A DNA stretch of 27,053 bases from Protofrankia sp963555915 (GTDB lineage Bacteria; Actinomycetota; Actinomycetes; Frankiales; Frankiaceae). Below the pieces are notes generated by a model, which saw only the letters and a program-made list of their open reading frames with translations, was not told where the DNA came from and did no database searches. The stretch is from the NCBI RefSeq assembly GCF_963555915.1, contig NZ_CAUVXL010000133.1:1-27053 (forward strand). The letters run 5' to 3'. Below are positions 13,838-22,673 of the stretch, piece after piece; position 1 is the first letter of the stretch; each line of letters opens with the position of its first letter. A program made the position numbers and the translations under genes.

Positions 13838-16188
13838 CGGTCGGCTCCCAGCCGTGATGTGCGGACGCGAACCGGGCCGCCCGCGGACGAGCCGCCGACG
13901 CCGGCATGAGCTGCGCCGGCATGAGCGTTGCGCTCACGCCGGCTGCCGACCACTGCACGTGGTTCGCCACGGGTCGAGGCCCACTCCTCGATCGGCCAGC
14001 CGGATCGGCGGGCCACCCGGTACAGCGGCAGGTCCGGATTGACCGCGACCGGGTTGCCGACGGCACGCAACATCGGCAGGTCCGACTGGCTGTCCGCATA
14101 TGCCCAGGATGCCGACAGATCCGCTCCCACTCGCTTGGCATAGTGGTCCAGCCAGGCGGCCCGGGAGTCACCGACCAGCGGTGCCGAGACCAGACGGCCG
14201 GTGGCGCGCCCGTCCGTCCCGACTGCGAGCCGGGTGGCGACGACCTCGTCGAACAGCGGTGCCAGCGGACGGGTGAGGACCTCGACCGCGCCGGTCAGCA
14301 GGACGGTCCGGTGCCCGGCGTCCCGGTGCTCGCGGATCCGGCGGATCGCTCCCGCCTTCACCCGACGCAGCAGGATGTCACCGGCGACCTCGTCGACGAG
14401 GCGGGCGAGCTCGTCGGGGTCTGCGCCGGCATAGCGCGTGTACACCGCCCGGATGAGATGTCCCCGGTCGCGCCGCTCAGCCCGCACATATCCGGGCAGC
14501 GCGCGGGCGAGCTGGGCGAGTTCGCGTCCGCGCGCCGCGAGGCTCTGGTCGGTCAGGCGCAGCCACAGATACGACTCGACCACGGTCGAGGACACCAGCG
14601 TCCCGTCCAGATCGAACACCGCGAGCGTGTCCGGGCCGCCGACAAGGGCGTGCGACGCCCGCCGGGCCGCGGCCGCGGGCTTTTCCGGACCGCGGAAAGT
14701 CGAGGTGACGCTCGGAAAGTGGATCTCTTGTAGGTAGGTGCGCCAGTCGTAGCAGGCCGGATCGAAGCCGAACTGTTCGGCGTCGCCCGGGTCGAGGCTC
14801 TGGGCCAGCGCGCGGGTCGCGTCGTCGACGTAGACCAGCTCCGCCTTGGTATAGGAACGGTAGAGGTCCTGGTAGCGCCGCAGGAACGCCAGCCGCTCAT
14901 CGAGCTGCTCCAGGTCCCGGGCGGCCTGACGGACCCGGTCCGAGCGCGGAGCGTACCCGAGCGCCTTTCCCGCGATCTCCGCGAAACGCTCGCCGCGCCG
15001 CAGTTGGCTCTCGACCGTGGCAGCCCCGGCGAAACGCCAGTCGGCGGCGGCGATGGCGCCACGACCGGGCTTGGTCAACGGGTGGCGCCCGAAGTATTCG
15101 CGGACATTCTCATAAAGGTCACGAAACAACAGCGGATTACGGAAACCCGAACACACGGTGTAATAAGCCGGGGTCGATGCCGGCGGCGTCGCCGCGGTCG
15201 CAGCCAAGATCGCATTGACGACCAGATCGACGGGGATGATGTCGATGATCCCGTCCGGAGAGGCGGGGAAATCCGGCAGCTCCCCACGGCCGTAGGCGAG
15301 GATCAGCGGCTCGGCCATCTTGAAGCCCTCGATCCAGCCCGGGAACGGGCGGGCCAACGCGCTCTCGATGATGGACGGACGCATGATGGTCAGCGGCAGA
15401 CCGGCACGTTCGGCTTCCAGATAACGCTCGGCGAGGGCCTTGGTGAACGTGTAGCAGTCCGTCCAGCCCAGAACCCGGGCCCGCTCGCCGCCCGCGTCGA
15501 CGAGCCGGCGCTCCACCCACCTGCGGCGGCGGCGTTCGGCTTCCCGGGAGACCGTCTGCGCGCCGGCCCGGATGTGTTCAGCCTCGGCCTCGGCCCGGAA
15601 CCGGCGCAGCTCCGCCGGGGTCCGCGAGGCGTCCTCGGCCGCGAGCCGGGCTCGCTGCGCGGCGGCCTGCTCGGCCCGCCAGTCGACGTTGTGCACGAGG
15701 CGGCCCTCAGCCACATGCCCCGATCGCAGCCCGGCCACGTATGCCGTGGAGATGTGCACCAGATGAGGTCTGGCACCGCTGTCTCCAATGGCCCGCAGCA
15801 GCTCCTGGACGCCCCCGAGGTTCATGGCGAAACCCGTGTCGATCGGCGGGTCGAACGACACCTCGCCGGCACAGTGGACGACGACGTCGACATCCGCCGG
15901 AATGGCCGGGATCCGTTCGAGATCGCCTTCAAGGACCGTGATCCGGTCGCGTAGCACCTGCTCGACACCGTCGGCACCCAGGCGCTCGCGCCATGCGGCA
16001 AAGGCCGGCTTGGCCACGAGACTCCGCAGGCGGGCCTGCCCACTTCTGCCTGCGCGGGGACGGATGAGGACGACCACCCGGGTGTCGGGCAGATCGGAAA
16101 GCAGCCGTTCCAGCAGTGCCTCGCCCACGAAACCGGTCGCTCCCGTGACGAGGACACGCTTGCCCGCGAGCCGCTCGGCCAGCCCCAC
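13834..16188 (-). CDS. Fatty acyl reductase-like (extended SDR) fused to HAD-IB phosphatase
   Basis: The 784-residue protein joins two enzymes. Residues 1-500 form a male-sterility/thioester-reductase type extended SDR: GATGFVG (16-22) binds NADP, and HISTAYVAG (145-153) with Tyr246 and Lys250 of YTFTK supply the catalytic triad. Residues 521-720 form a HAD-IB domain with FDLDGT (525-530), LTGA (631-634) and the late acidic motif YADSQSDLP (697-705). The reductase would convert an activated fatty acyl group to aldehyde or alcohol; the phosphatase would remove phosphate, perhaps from a lysophosphatidate. A charged helical segment at about 170-230 interrupts the SDR core. The GTG start has AGGTGAGG upstream. 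First gene of the cassette, divergent from the AsnC regulator. Confidence 0.88.
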   Translation of the reverse strand: MGLAERLAGKRVLVTGATGFVGEALLERLLSDLPDTRVVVLIRPRAGRSGQARLRSLVAKPAFAAWRERLGADGVEQVLRDRITVLEGDLERIPAIPADVDVVVHCAGEVSFDPPIDTGFAMNLGGVQELLRAIGDSGARPHLVHISTAYVAGLRSGHVAEGRLVHNVDWRAEQAAAQRARLAAEDASRTPAELRRFRAEAEAEHIRAGAQTVSREAERRRRRWVERRLVDAGGERARVLGWTDCYTFTKALAERYLEAERAGLPLTIMRPSIIESALARPFPGWIEGFKMAEPLILAYGRGELPDFPASPDGIIDIIPVDLVVNAILAATAATPPASTPAYYTVCSGFRNPLLFRDLYENVREYFGRHPLTKPGRGAIAAADWRFAGAATVESQLRRGERFAEIAGKALGYAPRSDRVRQAARDLEQLDERLAFLRRYQDLYRSYTKAELVYVDDATRALAQSLDPGDAEQFGFDPACYDWRTYLQEIHFPSVTSTFRGPEKPAAAARRASHALVGGPDTLAVFDLDGTLVSSTVVESYLWLRLTDQSLAARGRELAQLARALPGYVRAERRDRGHLIRAVYTRYAGADPDELARLVDEVAGDILLRRVKAGAIRRIREHRDAGHRTVLLTGAVEVLTRPLAPLFDEVVATRLAVGTDGRATGRLVSAPLVGDSRAAWLDHYAKRVGADLSASWAYADSQSDLPMLRAVGNPVAVNPDLPLYRVARRSGWPIEEWASTRGEPRAVVGSRRERNAHAGAAHAGVGGSSAGGPVRVRTSRLGADR

Positions 16189-16272
16189 GCCTCACCTCTT
16201 CCGTAATGAACACCGGTGGGCCACAGTAAGGGACGTCGGTGTCCAGGGCCGAAGCCGCCTCGTGCCCAGGTA

Positions 16273-16292
16273 GTTGCATCCAACCAGGCAAC
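16273..16292. promoter_or_regulatory. Inverted repeat in the divergent promoter region
   Basis: GTTGC and GCAAC form an inverted repeat with a 10-base spacer, midway between the divergent acyl reductase and AsnC-type regulator. It has a plausible position for an operator of the regulator, but a 5-bp arm is short and can occur by chance. Confidence 0.3.
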
Positions 16293-16435
16293 ACCGATGG
16301 TCACGTACTACCTACCGTTGGACATCGCACGAGGTTCGTTCCACGGACCCCGCGACGTCCAACGGCCGGCCACGGATCGGGGGAGGACGAGGGCGTGGCG
16401 CGTCGATCATCGGCGAGCTGCGTACGCTCCTGATC

Positions 16436-16879
16436 GTGTTGGAAGACCTTGACCGCGAGATCGTCCGTCTGCTGTGCCGGGACGGTCGGATGAGCTACAC
16501 CGATCTGGGCCGGGCCACCGGTCTGTCCGTGTCCGCGGTTCACCAGCGGGTGCGACGGCTTGAGCAACGGGGCGTGATCACCTCTTACGCGGCCCTGATC
16601 GACACCTCCCAGGTCGGGCTCCCGCTCACCGCATTCATCTCCATCAAACCGATCGACCCGAGCCAGCCGGACGACGCGCCCGACCGCCTGCGCCGCCTGG
16701 ACGCGATCGAGGCATGCCACAGCGTGGCCGGCGAGGAGAGCTATCTGCTCAAGGTCCGGGTCGCTGGTCCGGGCAACCTTGAGGGCCTGCTGCAGGAGAT
16801 CCGCGCCGCGGCGAACGTCTCCACCCGCACCATGGTCGTCCTGTCCACCCCGTACGAGGCCCGGCCACCCGCGCTGTAA
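16436..16879 (+). CDS. Lrp/AsnC family transcriptional regulator
   Basis: The 147-residue protein starts LEDLDREIVRLLCRDGRMSYTDLGRATGLSVSAV, the AsnC-type helix-turn-helix (residues 2-50), followed by VRRLEQRGVI and a ligand-binding RAM domain with the expected beta-alpha-beta layout. GTG 16436 is preferred because the HTH begins there and family members are about 150 residues; no good ribosome site is visible. Such regulators sense amino acids or small carboxylates as dimers of dimers. The gene is divergent from the acyl reductase cassette and directly upstream of the amidohydrolase, so either could be its target. Confidence 0.9.
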   Translation: MLEDLDREIVRLLCRDGRMSYTDLGRATGLSVSAVHQRVRRLEQRGVITSYAALIDTSQVGLPLTAFISIKPIDPSQPDDAPDRLRRLDAIEACHSVAGEESYLLKVRVAGPGNLEGLLQEIRAAANVSTRTMVVLSTPYEARPPAL

Positions 16880-16982
16880 CACCCGGCCAAAGGCCGCGAG
16901 AGTGGCCCCCGACGGCCCCCGACCCACGGCCTCACAGGTCGCAGGCGACCACAACGGGTTCACAGCGGGCAGACTGGCATCC

Positions 16983-18635
16983 GTGACCGACATGTCGTCG
17001 AACCCAGGTGCAGTCGGGGGGCCGCGACCGGCCGGTAACCGCGTCCTCTATCGCGGTGGCCGGGTGCACAGCCCGGCCGCGCCGTTCGCGACCGCGATGC
17101 TGGTCGACCACGACGTGGTTGCCTGGGTCGGCTCGGCCGCGGCCGCCGAGGCGATGACCCTCGACGAGACCGTCGAGGAGATCGTGGAGCTCGACGATGC
17201 CCTGGTCACCCCCGCATTCGTGGACGCCCACGTGCACATGACCGCGACCGGACTCGCGCTCGACGGTCTCGACCTGAGCTCAGCGCGATCCCTGGCGGCC
17301 GCGCTGGACCAACTCGCCGACCACGTCAGGCGGCATCCCGCGACCACGGTGCTCGGCACCGGCTGGGATGACACGGCCTGGCCGGAAGACCGCCCGCCCA
17401 GCGCCGCCGAGCTCGACCGGGCGGCCGCAGGAGTGTCGGTCTACCTCGCCCGCATCGATGGTCACCGCGCCGTCGTGTCCTCAGCGCTGGCGGACCGCTG
17501 TGGCGCCGCCGGCATGTCGGGATGGCTCGGCGATGGCCACTGCCAGGGCGAAGCCCACCACGTTGCCCGCAGCGCCGCGTACGACAGCGTGTCCGCCCGG
17601 CAGCGGCGGGCCGCCCAGCGGCGCGTGCGCGCCCACGCCGCCGCGCTGGGCATCGCGGCGTTGCACGAGATGGCGGGGCCGGAGGTCTCCAGCGCCGACG
17701 ACCTGAGCGACCTGCTCGCGCTCGCGTCCGCCGAGGCGGGCCCCGCCATCTACGGATACTGGGCCGGGGACGTCGAAACCGCGGTGGCGCTCGGGGTCGG
17801 GCTCGGCGGCGACCTGTTCGTCGACGGCTCGCTGGGATCACACACCGCGGCGTTGCGGGTCGCATACACCGACGCACCCGGCGACCACGGCGTGGCGCAG
17901 CTGGATGCGGACGCGGTGTACGAGGTGGTGGTCCGGGCCAGTGAGGCGGGTCTGCAGGCCGGCTTCCACGCCATCGGCGACGCGGCCCTCGACATCGTCC
18001 TGGACGGTTGTGAACGAGCGGCCGACAAGGTCGGGTTGTCCCTGGTCCTGGCCGCACGCCACCGCGTCGAACACTGCGAGATGGCCGACGTCACCCAGAT
18101 CGCCCGGATGGCCCGCCTCGGCCTGGTAGCCGGCGTGCAGCCCGCGTTCGACGCCTGTTGGGGGGGTCCGGACGGGATGTACACACGGCGGCTGGGAGCC
18201 GACCGCGCCCGGGCGATGAACCCGTTGGCGGCGATGGCCGCCGCCGGGGTCGTCCTGGCGCTGTCCTCGGATGCTCCGGTGACCCCGCTGGACCCGTGGG
18301 GTGGTGTGCGCGCCGCGGTCGCACACCACACGCCGGCCTCCGCGCTCAGCGCCCGGGCGGCCTTCTCGGCCGCGACGAGAGGCGGCTGGCGAGCGGCCCG
18401 CGCGGACGGTGACGGCAGCGGGGTTCTCACGCCCGGCGCGCCGGCGACGTTCGCCGTGTGGCAGGTAGCGGGGGAGCTGGTCGTCCAGGTGCCCGACGAC
18501 CGGGTCACGGCATGGTCGACCGATCCACGAGCGGGCATAACGGGGCTCCCCGACCTTGACGGCCCGGACCCGACATGTCTGCGCACGGTCGTGCGCGGCA
18601 CGGTCGTCCACGATCTGTTGGCCCGGACGGGATGA
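16983..18635 (+). CDS. Amidohydrolase, YtcJ-like
   Basis: The 550-residue enzyme belongs to the amidohydrolase superfamily, YtcJ branch. Metal-binding and catalytic blocks are FVDAHVHM (HxH at 83-85), FVDGSLGSHTAAL at about 280, HAIGDAAL at about 328, HRVEHCE at about 360 and LSSDAPVTPLDPW at about 425. The N-terminal VLYRGGRVHSP and the C-terminal beta strands (APATFAVW) form the usual composite domain. It should hydrolyse an amide or related bond of a small molecule; the substrate is unknown. GTG 16983 and ATG 16992 are both possible starts; neither has a strong ribosome binding site. It follows the AsnC regulator by about 100 bases on the same strand. Confidence 0.9.
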   Translation: MTDMSSNPGAVGGPRPAGNRVLYRGGRVHSPAAPFATAMLVDHDVVAWVGSAAAAEAMTLDETVEEIVELDDALVTPAFVDAHVHMTATGLALDGLDLSSARSLAAALDQLADHVRRHPATTVLGTGWDDTAWPEDRPPSAAELDRAAAGVSVYLARIDGHRAVVSSALADRCGAAGMSGWLGDGHCQGEAHHVARSAAYDSVSARQRRAAQRRVRAHAAALGIAALHEMAGPEVSSADDLSDLLALASAEAGPAIYGYWAGDVETAVALGVGLGGDLFVDGSLGSHTAALRVAYTDAPGDHGVAQLDADAVYEVVVRASEAGLQAGFHAIGDAALDIVLDGCERAADKVGLSLVLAARHRVEHCEMADVTQIARMARLGLVAGVQPAFDACWGGPDGMYTRRLGADRARAMNPLAAMAAAGVVLALSSDAPVTPLDPWGGVRAAVAHHTPASALSARAAFSAATRGGWRAARADGDGSGVLTPGAPATFAVWQVAGELVVQVPDDRVTAWSTDPRAGITGLPDLDGPDPTCLRTVVRGTVVHDLLARTG

Positions 18636-18890
18636 CCTCACCCGGAACCGGGATGGCCCCACCCGGATGATCGCAAGCCGACAACCCGGGCGCCGACAGT
18701 AAGGACTTCGGCAGCAGGGACTTCGAAGAGCCCCGGACCGTCCTTCGGACCGATCCCCGGCGCGCCGGATGCGGGCAGGGGATCGTTGTCTAGGGGACGA
18801 CCGGGACCCTTCGGGCTGCCTTCCAGCTCCCCCTTCGCCGGCGGTGACGAACTTCCTGTCCGACCCCACCGCCGACCGGGCCTGGTACCG

Positions 18891-18926
18891 GGTGGTCGTC
18901 GGACGCACCTGCGCCCGACGACCACC
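18891..18926. terminator. Perfect 12-bp hairpin downstream of the amidohydrolase
   Basis: GGTGGTCGTCGG and CCGACGACCACC pair perfectly around a 12-base loop. It lies 255 bases after the amidohydrolase stop and has no T-run. It may act as a U-less terminator or as an RNA structure; function is inferred from strength alone. Confidence 0.4.
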
Positions 18927-19376
18927 GGCCGGTCTGCCGACAGGGAAGGCGCTGACGCAGCCGCCTCACGAGTGGACGACATGGACCGTACCCGCCCTGA
19001 CTCCGCCGGTGTCAACCGGGCGTTCCATCTGCGTCTATTTCCTGTTTCCCCAGGTCGGCGACCTCTCCGCTGCGAACGGCGGTTGCGCTGGTGCTGTTGG
19101 CGACCTGGGCGTGTCGCGGTCTGGACACGGTCGTCCTCATCGCAGACAGAACAACTCCACAACTAATTAACTACTCAGCGCGATAACCGGGCCTTCGTTG
19201 ACCACTATTTGCCCACTATCCGCAACGCCTGGCTACTTACCTCAATCCGGCCACGGCGGCGGCGCATGAGATGTGAAGACACGTAGAGCACATGTTTGCA
19301 TGCTGTGCGTAGTAGCGTCGGTGCCTGTTCCAGCCGGATCCGATCCGCAGGACGCCGGATTCCCGATACCCGGGAT

Positions 19377-19412
19377 TGCGGGTACCCGTAGTTCTGCGGG
19401 TACCCGAGGTTC
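19377..19412 (+). repeat. Tandem 18-bp repeat with GGGTACCC palindromes
   Basis: TGCGGGTACCCGTAGTTC is followed directly by TGCGGGTACCCGAGGTTC, 16 of 18 bases matching, and then by the beginning of a third unit (TGCG). Each unit holds the palindrome CGGGTACCCG. It lies about 60-100 bases before the first possible SMR start and could be an operator or nested hairpins in the leader. Confidence 0.5.
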
Positions 19413-19473
19413 TGCGTGTATGGGATTCCGCCGGCCCGAATGCTCGATCACCTCGCGTGACCCAGGAGCAGTC

Positions 19474-19998
19474 ATGACCATCACGGACATCACCTGCGGT
19501 GGCACCACCCACTCCAGCGCGACCCGTGGCGCCCCCGCCCGCCGCCGCGGCGCCCGCCACAAGAAAAAGCCCGACCATACCCGGAGGACGCCGATGACCT
19601 GGCTGGCTCTGTTGGCCGCGATAGCCTGTGACGTGGCAGCCACCTATGCGCTGGCCGCGTCCCACGGATTCCGCAACCTGATGCCCTCGATGCTTGCCGT
19701 GGTCGGATTTCTCCTGACCACCTACCTGTTCGCGATCGCGCTCACCGGGTTGGGCCCGAGTATTTCCTATGCGGCTTTCGGCGCACTTGGCACCGCGTCG
19801 GTCGCCGTCATCGGCATTGTCATAGGTACGGAAACCGCAAACTGGATCAAAATCGGATCCCTCACTCTGATCATCATCGGCGTGGCGCTGTTGCCACTTG
19901 CCGACCGTCGGGATGCCGTAGGTCACCGCGGGACCGACCCCGGACAACCGGCTCCCCAACGCGCGGGCACCGCCCATCCAGGGACCGGGACCGGCTGA
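19474..19998 (+). CDS. Small multidrug resistance (SMR) family transporter with Asp at the essential Glu position
   Basis: Four membrane helices typical of EmrE-type transporters are encoded from ATG 19594 (GGAGGA eight bases upstream), 134 residues to the stop. An in-frame ATG at 19474 also has a good ribosome site (AGGAG, six bases upstream) and would add 40 residues that are very basic (ARRRGARHKKKPDHTRR). I give the longer span and regard 19594 as the minimal start. In helix 1 the proton/drug-binding Glu14 of EmrE corresponds to Asp in AIACDVAATYAL. In helix 3 the Tyr of SYAAF is kept but Trp63 is Phe. Substrate may therefore differ from classic quaternary ammonium compounds. The lnt-ppm1 gene follows within 12 bases. 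Confidence 0.82.
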   Translation: MTITDITCGGTTHSSATRGAPARRRGARHKKKPDHTRRTPMTWLALLAAIACDVAATYALAASHGFRNLMPSMLAVVGFLLTTYLFAIALTGLGPSISYAAFGALGTASVAVIGIVIGTETANWIKIGSLTLIIIGVALLPLADRRDAVGHRGTDPGQPAPQRAGTAHPGTGTG

Positions 19999-20009
19999 CA
20001 CGATCGCGG

Positions 20010-22673
20010 GTGGGCAATCCGCCGACCCGGTCGATCCCCGGCGCAGCGGTGACCGACACTGGGACTGTGACAGCCCAGGACATGCCGACCGCGGGTCGCA
20101 CCGGCGAAGGCTCACCGCTGATGCGTACGGCCAGCGCCCGGGCCCGCCGCCTGACCCGGCCGGCGCTCGCCGTCGCGGCCGGAATCGCGCTGTACCTCGC
20201 ATTCCCCCCGGTGGGGCTCTGGCCGCTGGCGCCGGTCGCGGTAGCCGCCATCACCCTGCTGGTACGCGGCATGCCGCTGGCGCGCTCGGCCGGTCTGGGC
20301 ATGCTGTTCGGCCTCGCTTTCATGCTGTCGATGCTGCGGTTTGTCATCTTCGTCGGGGTTGACGGCTGGGTCGTGCTCTCGGTCGGCGAAGCCGCCCTGC
20401 TCGCGTTGGTGGCGCCCGCGACGACGCTGGTCACTCGCGTGCGTGGCTGGCCGTTGTGGGTCGCCGCGGTGTGGGTCGGCCAGGAAGCGCTGCGTGGACG
20501 CGCACCGTTCGGCGGGTTCCCGTGGGGAAAGCTGGCCTTCAGCCAGGGGGATACACCACTGACACCCCTGGCGGCGCTCGGCGGCTCCCCGCTGGTGACC
20601 GCCGCCGTTGCCGGCTGCGGGGCGCTGCTGGCCGCCGCCGTTCTCGCCCTGGGCCCGCTCGGCACATCCATGGTGGCTGCCAGGCGCGTCCAGGCGGGAC
20701 GGCGGGCCACCACCGCGCCCCTTGGCCTGCTGCTCCGGGGACTGCGGCCTGCGGGCGCGCGATCTGACGATCGTCGCGCGCCCCTTGGCCTGCTGGGCGC
20801 CGCCGTAGCCGTGGCGCTGCTCGGGCTCGCCGTACCGCTGCCCAGCGCCGCACAGGTCGGCACGGCACAGGTCGCGGCCGTCCAGGGCAACGTCCCGCGG
20901 TCCGGTGGCCTGGACGCACTCGGACGCATGTTCCAGGTCACCGCCAACCACGTGGCAGCGACCGAACGCCTCGGGGCGGATGTCACAGCCGGGCGCACCC
21001 CGCGTCCGAACCTCGTCCTGTGGCCGGAGAACGCCTCCGACGTCGACCCGTTCGCGGACGCCCGCGCCGCCGCCATGCTCGACCGTGCGGCCCGGGCAGT
21101 GGGCGCTCCCATCCTCGTCGGCGCGGTCCTCGACGGGCCGGGGAGGGGAAAGGTGCGCAACGCGGGTCTGGGGTGGGACGCCGACGGCTGGACCGGCCAG
21201 ATATACGTCAAACAGCATCCGGTGCCGTTCGCGGAGTATCTGCCGGGCCGGACCGTCCTGGAAAAGCTCGTCAAACGGTTCGCCACCGAAATGCCCAACG
21301 ACTTCGTGCACGGCAACGGCGTCGGAACGGTCACCATCGGCGGAGTCACGATCGGCGACGTCATCTGCTTCGAAGTGGCCTATGACGGTCTTGTCCGCGA
21401 TGCCGTCAACACGGGTGCGCGACTACTGGTGGTACAGACCAACAACGCCTCGTTCGGGCGCAAAGGCGAAAGCGAGCAACAGTTGGCGATGACACGACTA
21501 CGAGCGGTGGAACACGGGCGAGCCGCCATCCAAGTGTCCACCAGCGGTCAGAGCGCGATCATCGCACCTGATGGCCGGATCGTCGCAGAGTCCGGCCTGT
21601 ACGAGACCGCCGTCCTGACCGCCTCGCTCCCGCTGCGCACGAGCCGAACGCTCGCCGACCGCGTCGGCGTCGCCCCGGAGATGCTGCTGGTGATTCTTGG
21701 ACTACTCGCTGTAGCGTTCGGCCTGCGGGCGGGGCAGCCTTCCCGTGGGCAGGGGGGCCCAGACGGCGACACCGACACCGCTGATGATGCCGACGCCGCT
21801 GGCGACGCCGACACCGCTGGCGACACCGAAAGGAGACGCGTGGACGACGAGCGCGTTCTCGTGTGTGTTCCGACCTACAACGAGCGGGAGAGCCTTCACA
21901 ACACGGTCATACGGCTCCGCGCGGCCAACCCGGACGTGGACCTTCTGATCATCGACGACGCGAGTCCCGACGGCACCGGGGAGATCGCCGATGGGATCGC
22001 AGCGGCCGATCCGCGCGTTCACGTGCTCCACCGCGACGCCAAGAACGGCCTCGGCGCAGCCTATGTGGCCGGTTTCGACTGGGGCCTGCGCCACGGCTAC
22101 GACGTCCTGGTCGAAATGGACGCTGACGGCTCCCACCAGCCCGAGGAACTCCCGCGGCTGCTCGCCGCCCTGCGAGACGCCGATCTGGTGATCGGTTCCC
22201 GGTGGGTCACCGGGGGAGAGGTACGCAACTGGCCGCGTTCACGCCTGCTGCTCTCACGCGGAGCCAACGTCTACGTGCGGGCCGTCCTCGGCATGCCGCT
22301 GGCGGACGCGACCGCCGGCTTCCGGGCGTACCGGGCACCGGTTCTGCAAAGCCGCGATCTTGGACAGGTGGCATCACAGGGGTACTGTTTCCAGGTAGAC
22401 CTCACCTGGCAGGCCTGGCGATCGGGGTTCCGGATTCTGGAGGTTCCGATCACTTTTGTCGAACGCGAACACGGACGATCGAAGATGAACCGCGCGATCG
22501 TGACGGAAGCCCTGTGGCGGGTAACCTGGTGGGCTCTGACGACCCGTCACGGCCGGCCGGCCGCGCCCGGCGAGCGCCACCGCTTGGCCAGCGCGGATAC
22601 CGGCTACGTTCCCGCTGCGCGCGCAGACGGCGCGGACCACTCCGACCGCTCAACGACGGGCGTGTCTCCGTGA
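20010..22673 (+). CDS. ppm1: Fused apolipoprotein N-acyltransferase / polyprenol-phosphate mannose synthase
   Basis: One 887-residue frame carries two enzymes. The N-terminal half is Lnt: about eight membrane segments, then a nitrilase-like domain with Glu340 (LWPENA), Lys401 (YVKQHPVPFAEYLPG) and Cys453 (ICFEVAYD) as catalytic triad; it adds the third acyl chain to lipoproteins. From residue 611 a GT2 domain follows: VCVPTYNERE, LLIIDDASPDG, EMDADGSHQP and GSRWVTGG. It makes polyprenol-phosphate mannose for lipoglycans and protein mannosylation. The linker at 585-608 is an Asp/Ala/Gly/Thr repeat. The fusion matches mycobacterial Ppm1 (Rv2051c), which also neighbours rbpA. GTG 20010 is the longest start; GTG 20050, GTG 20068 or ATG 20120, just before the first helix, are also possible. 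Confidence 0.93.
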   Translation: MGNPPTRSIPGAAVTDTGTVTAQDMPTAGRTGEGSPLMRTASARARRLTRPALAVAAGIALYLAFPPVGLWPLAPVAVAAITLLVRGMPLARSAGLGMLFGLAFMLSMLRFVIFVGVDGWVVLSVGEAALLALVAPATTLVTRVRGWPLWVAAVWVGQEALRGRAPFGGFPWGKLAFSQGDTPLTPLAALGGSPLVTAAVAGCGALLAAAVLALGPLGTSMVAARRVQAGRRATTAPLGLLLRGLRPAGARSDDRRAPLGLLGAAVAVALLGLAVPLPSAAQVGTAQVAAVQGNVPRSGGLDALGRMFQVTANHVAATERLGADVTAGRTPRPNLVLWPENASDVDPFADARAAAMLDRAARAVGAPILVGAVLDGPGRGKVRNAGLGWDADGWTGQIYVKQHPVPFAEYLPGRTVLEKLVKRFATEMPNDFVHGNGVGTVTIGGVTIGDVICFEVAYDGLVRDAVNTGARLLVVQTNNASFGRKGESEQQLAMTRLRAVEHGRAAIQVSTSGQSAIIAPDGRIVAESGLYETAVLTASLPLRTSRTLADRVGVAPEMLLVILGLLAVAFGLRAGQPSRGQGGPDGDTDTADDADAAGDADTAGDTERRRVDDERVLVCVPTYNERESLHNTVIRLRAANPDVDLLIIDDASPDGTGEIADGIAAADPRVHVLHRDAKNGLGAAYVAGFDWGLRHGYDVLVEMDADGSHQPEELPRLLAALRDADLVIGSRWVTGGEVRNWPRSRLLLSRGANVYVRAVLGMPLADATAGFRAYRAPVLQSRDLGQVASQGYCFQVDLTWQAWRSGFRILEVPITFVEREHGRSKMNRAIVTEALWRVTWWALTTRHGRPAAPGERHRLASADTGYVPAARADGADHSDRSTTGVSP

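Larger units (their letters stand above)
18636..19473. other. Long intergenic stretch without a convincing gene
   Basis: About 840 bases lie between the amidohydrolase stop and the earliest SMR start. Several open frames exist on both strands, but their products are Arg/Pro-rich, unlike any family and mutually overlapping, as expected from GC-rich non-coding DNA. Visible structures are a strong hairpin at 18891-18926, an AT-rich patch at 19145-19180, a GCACA/TGTGC dyad at 19288-19308 and an 18-bp tandem repeat at 19377-19412. Confidence 0.55.

Noticed and set aside
18638..19170. Overlapping frames on both strands behind the amidohydrolase
   Set aside because: Arg/Pro-rich products, no family features, no ribosome binding sites, and frames on both strands equally open as expected from GC bias.
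20112..21364. Minus-strand frames of 400-500 codons opposite lnt-ppm1
   Set aside because: They are antisense to a gene with all catalytic motifs and contain no recognisable domain.
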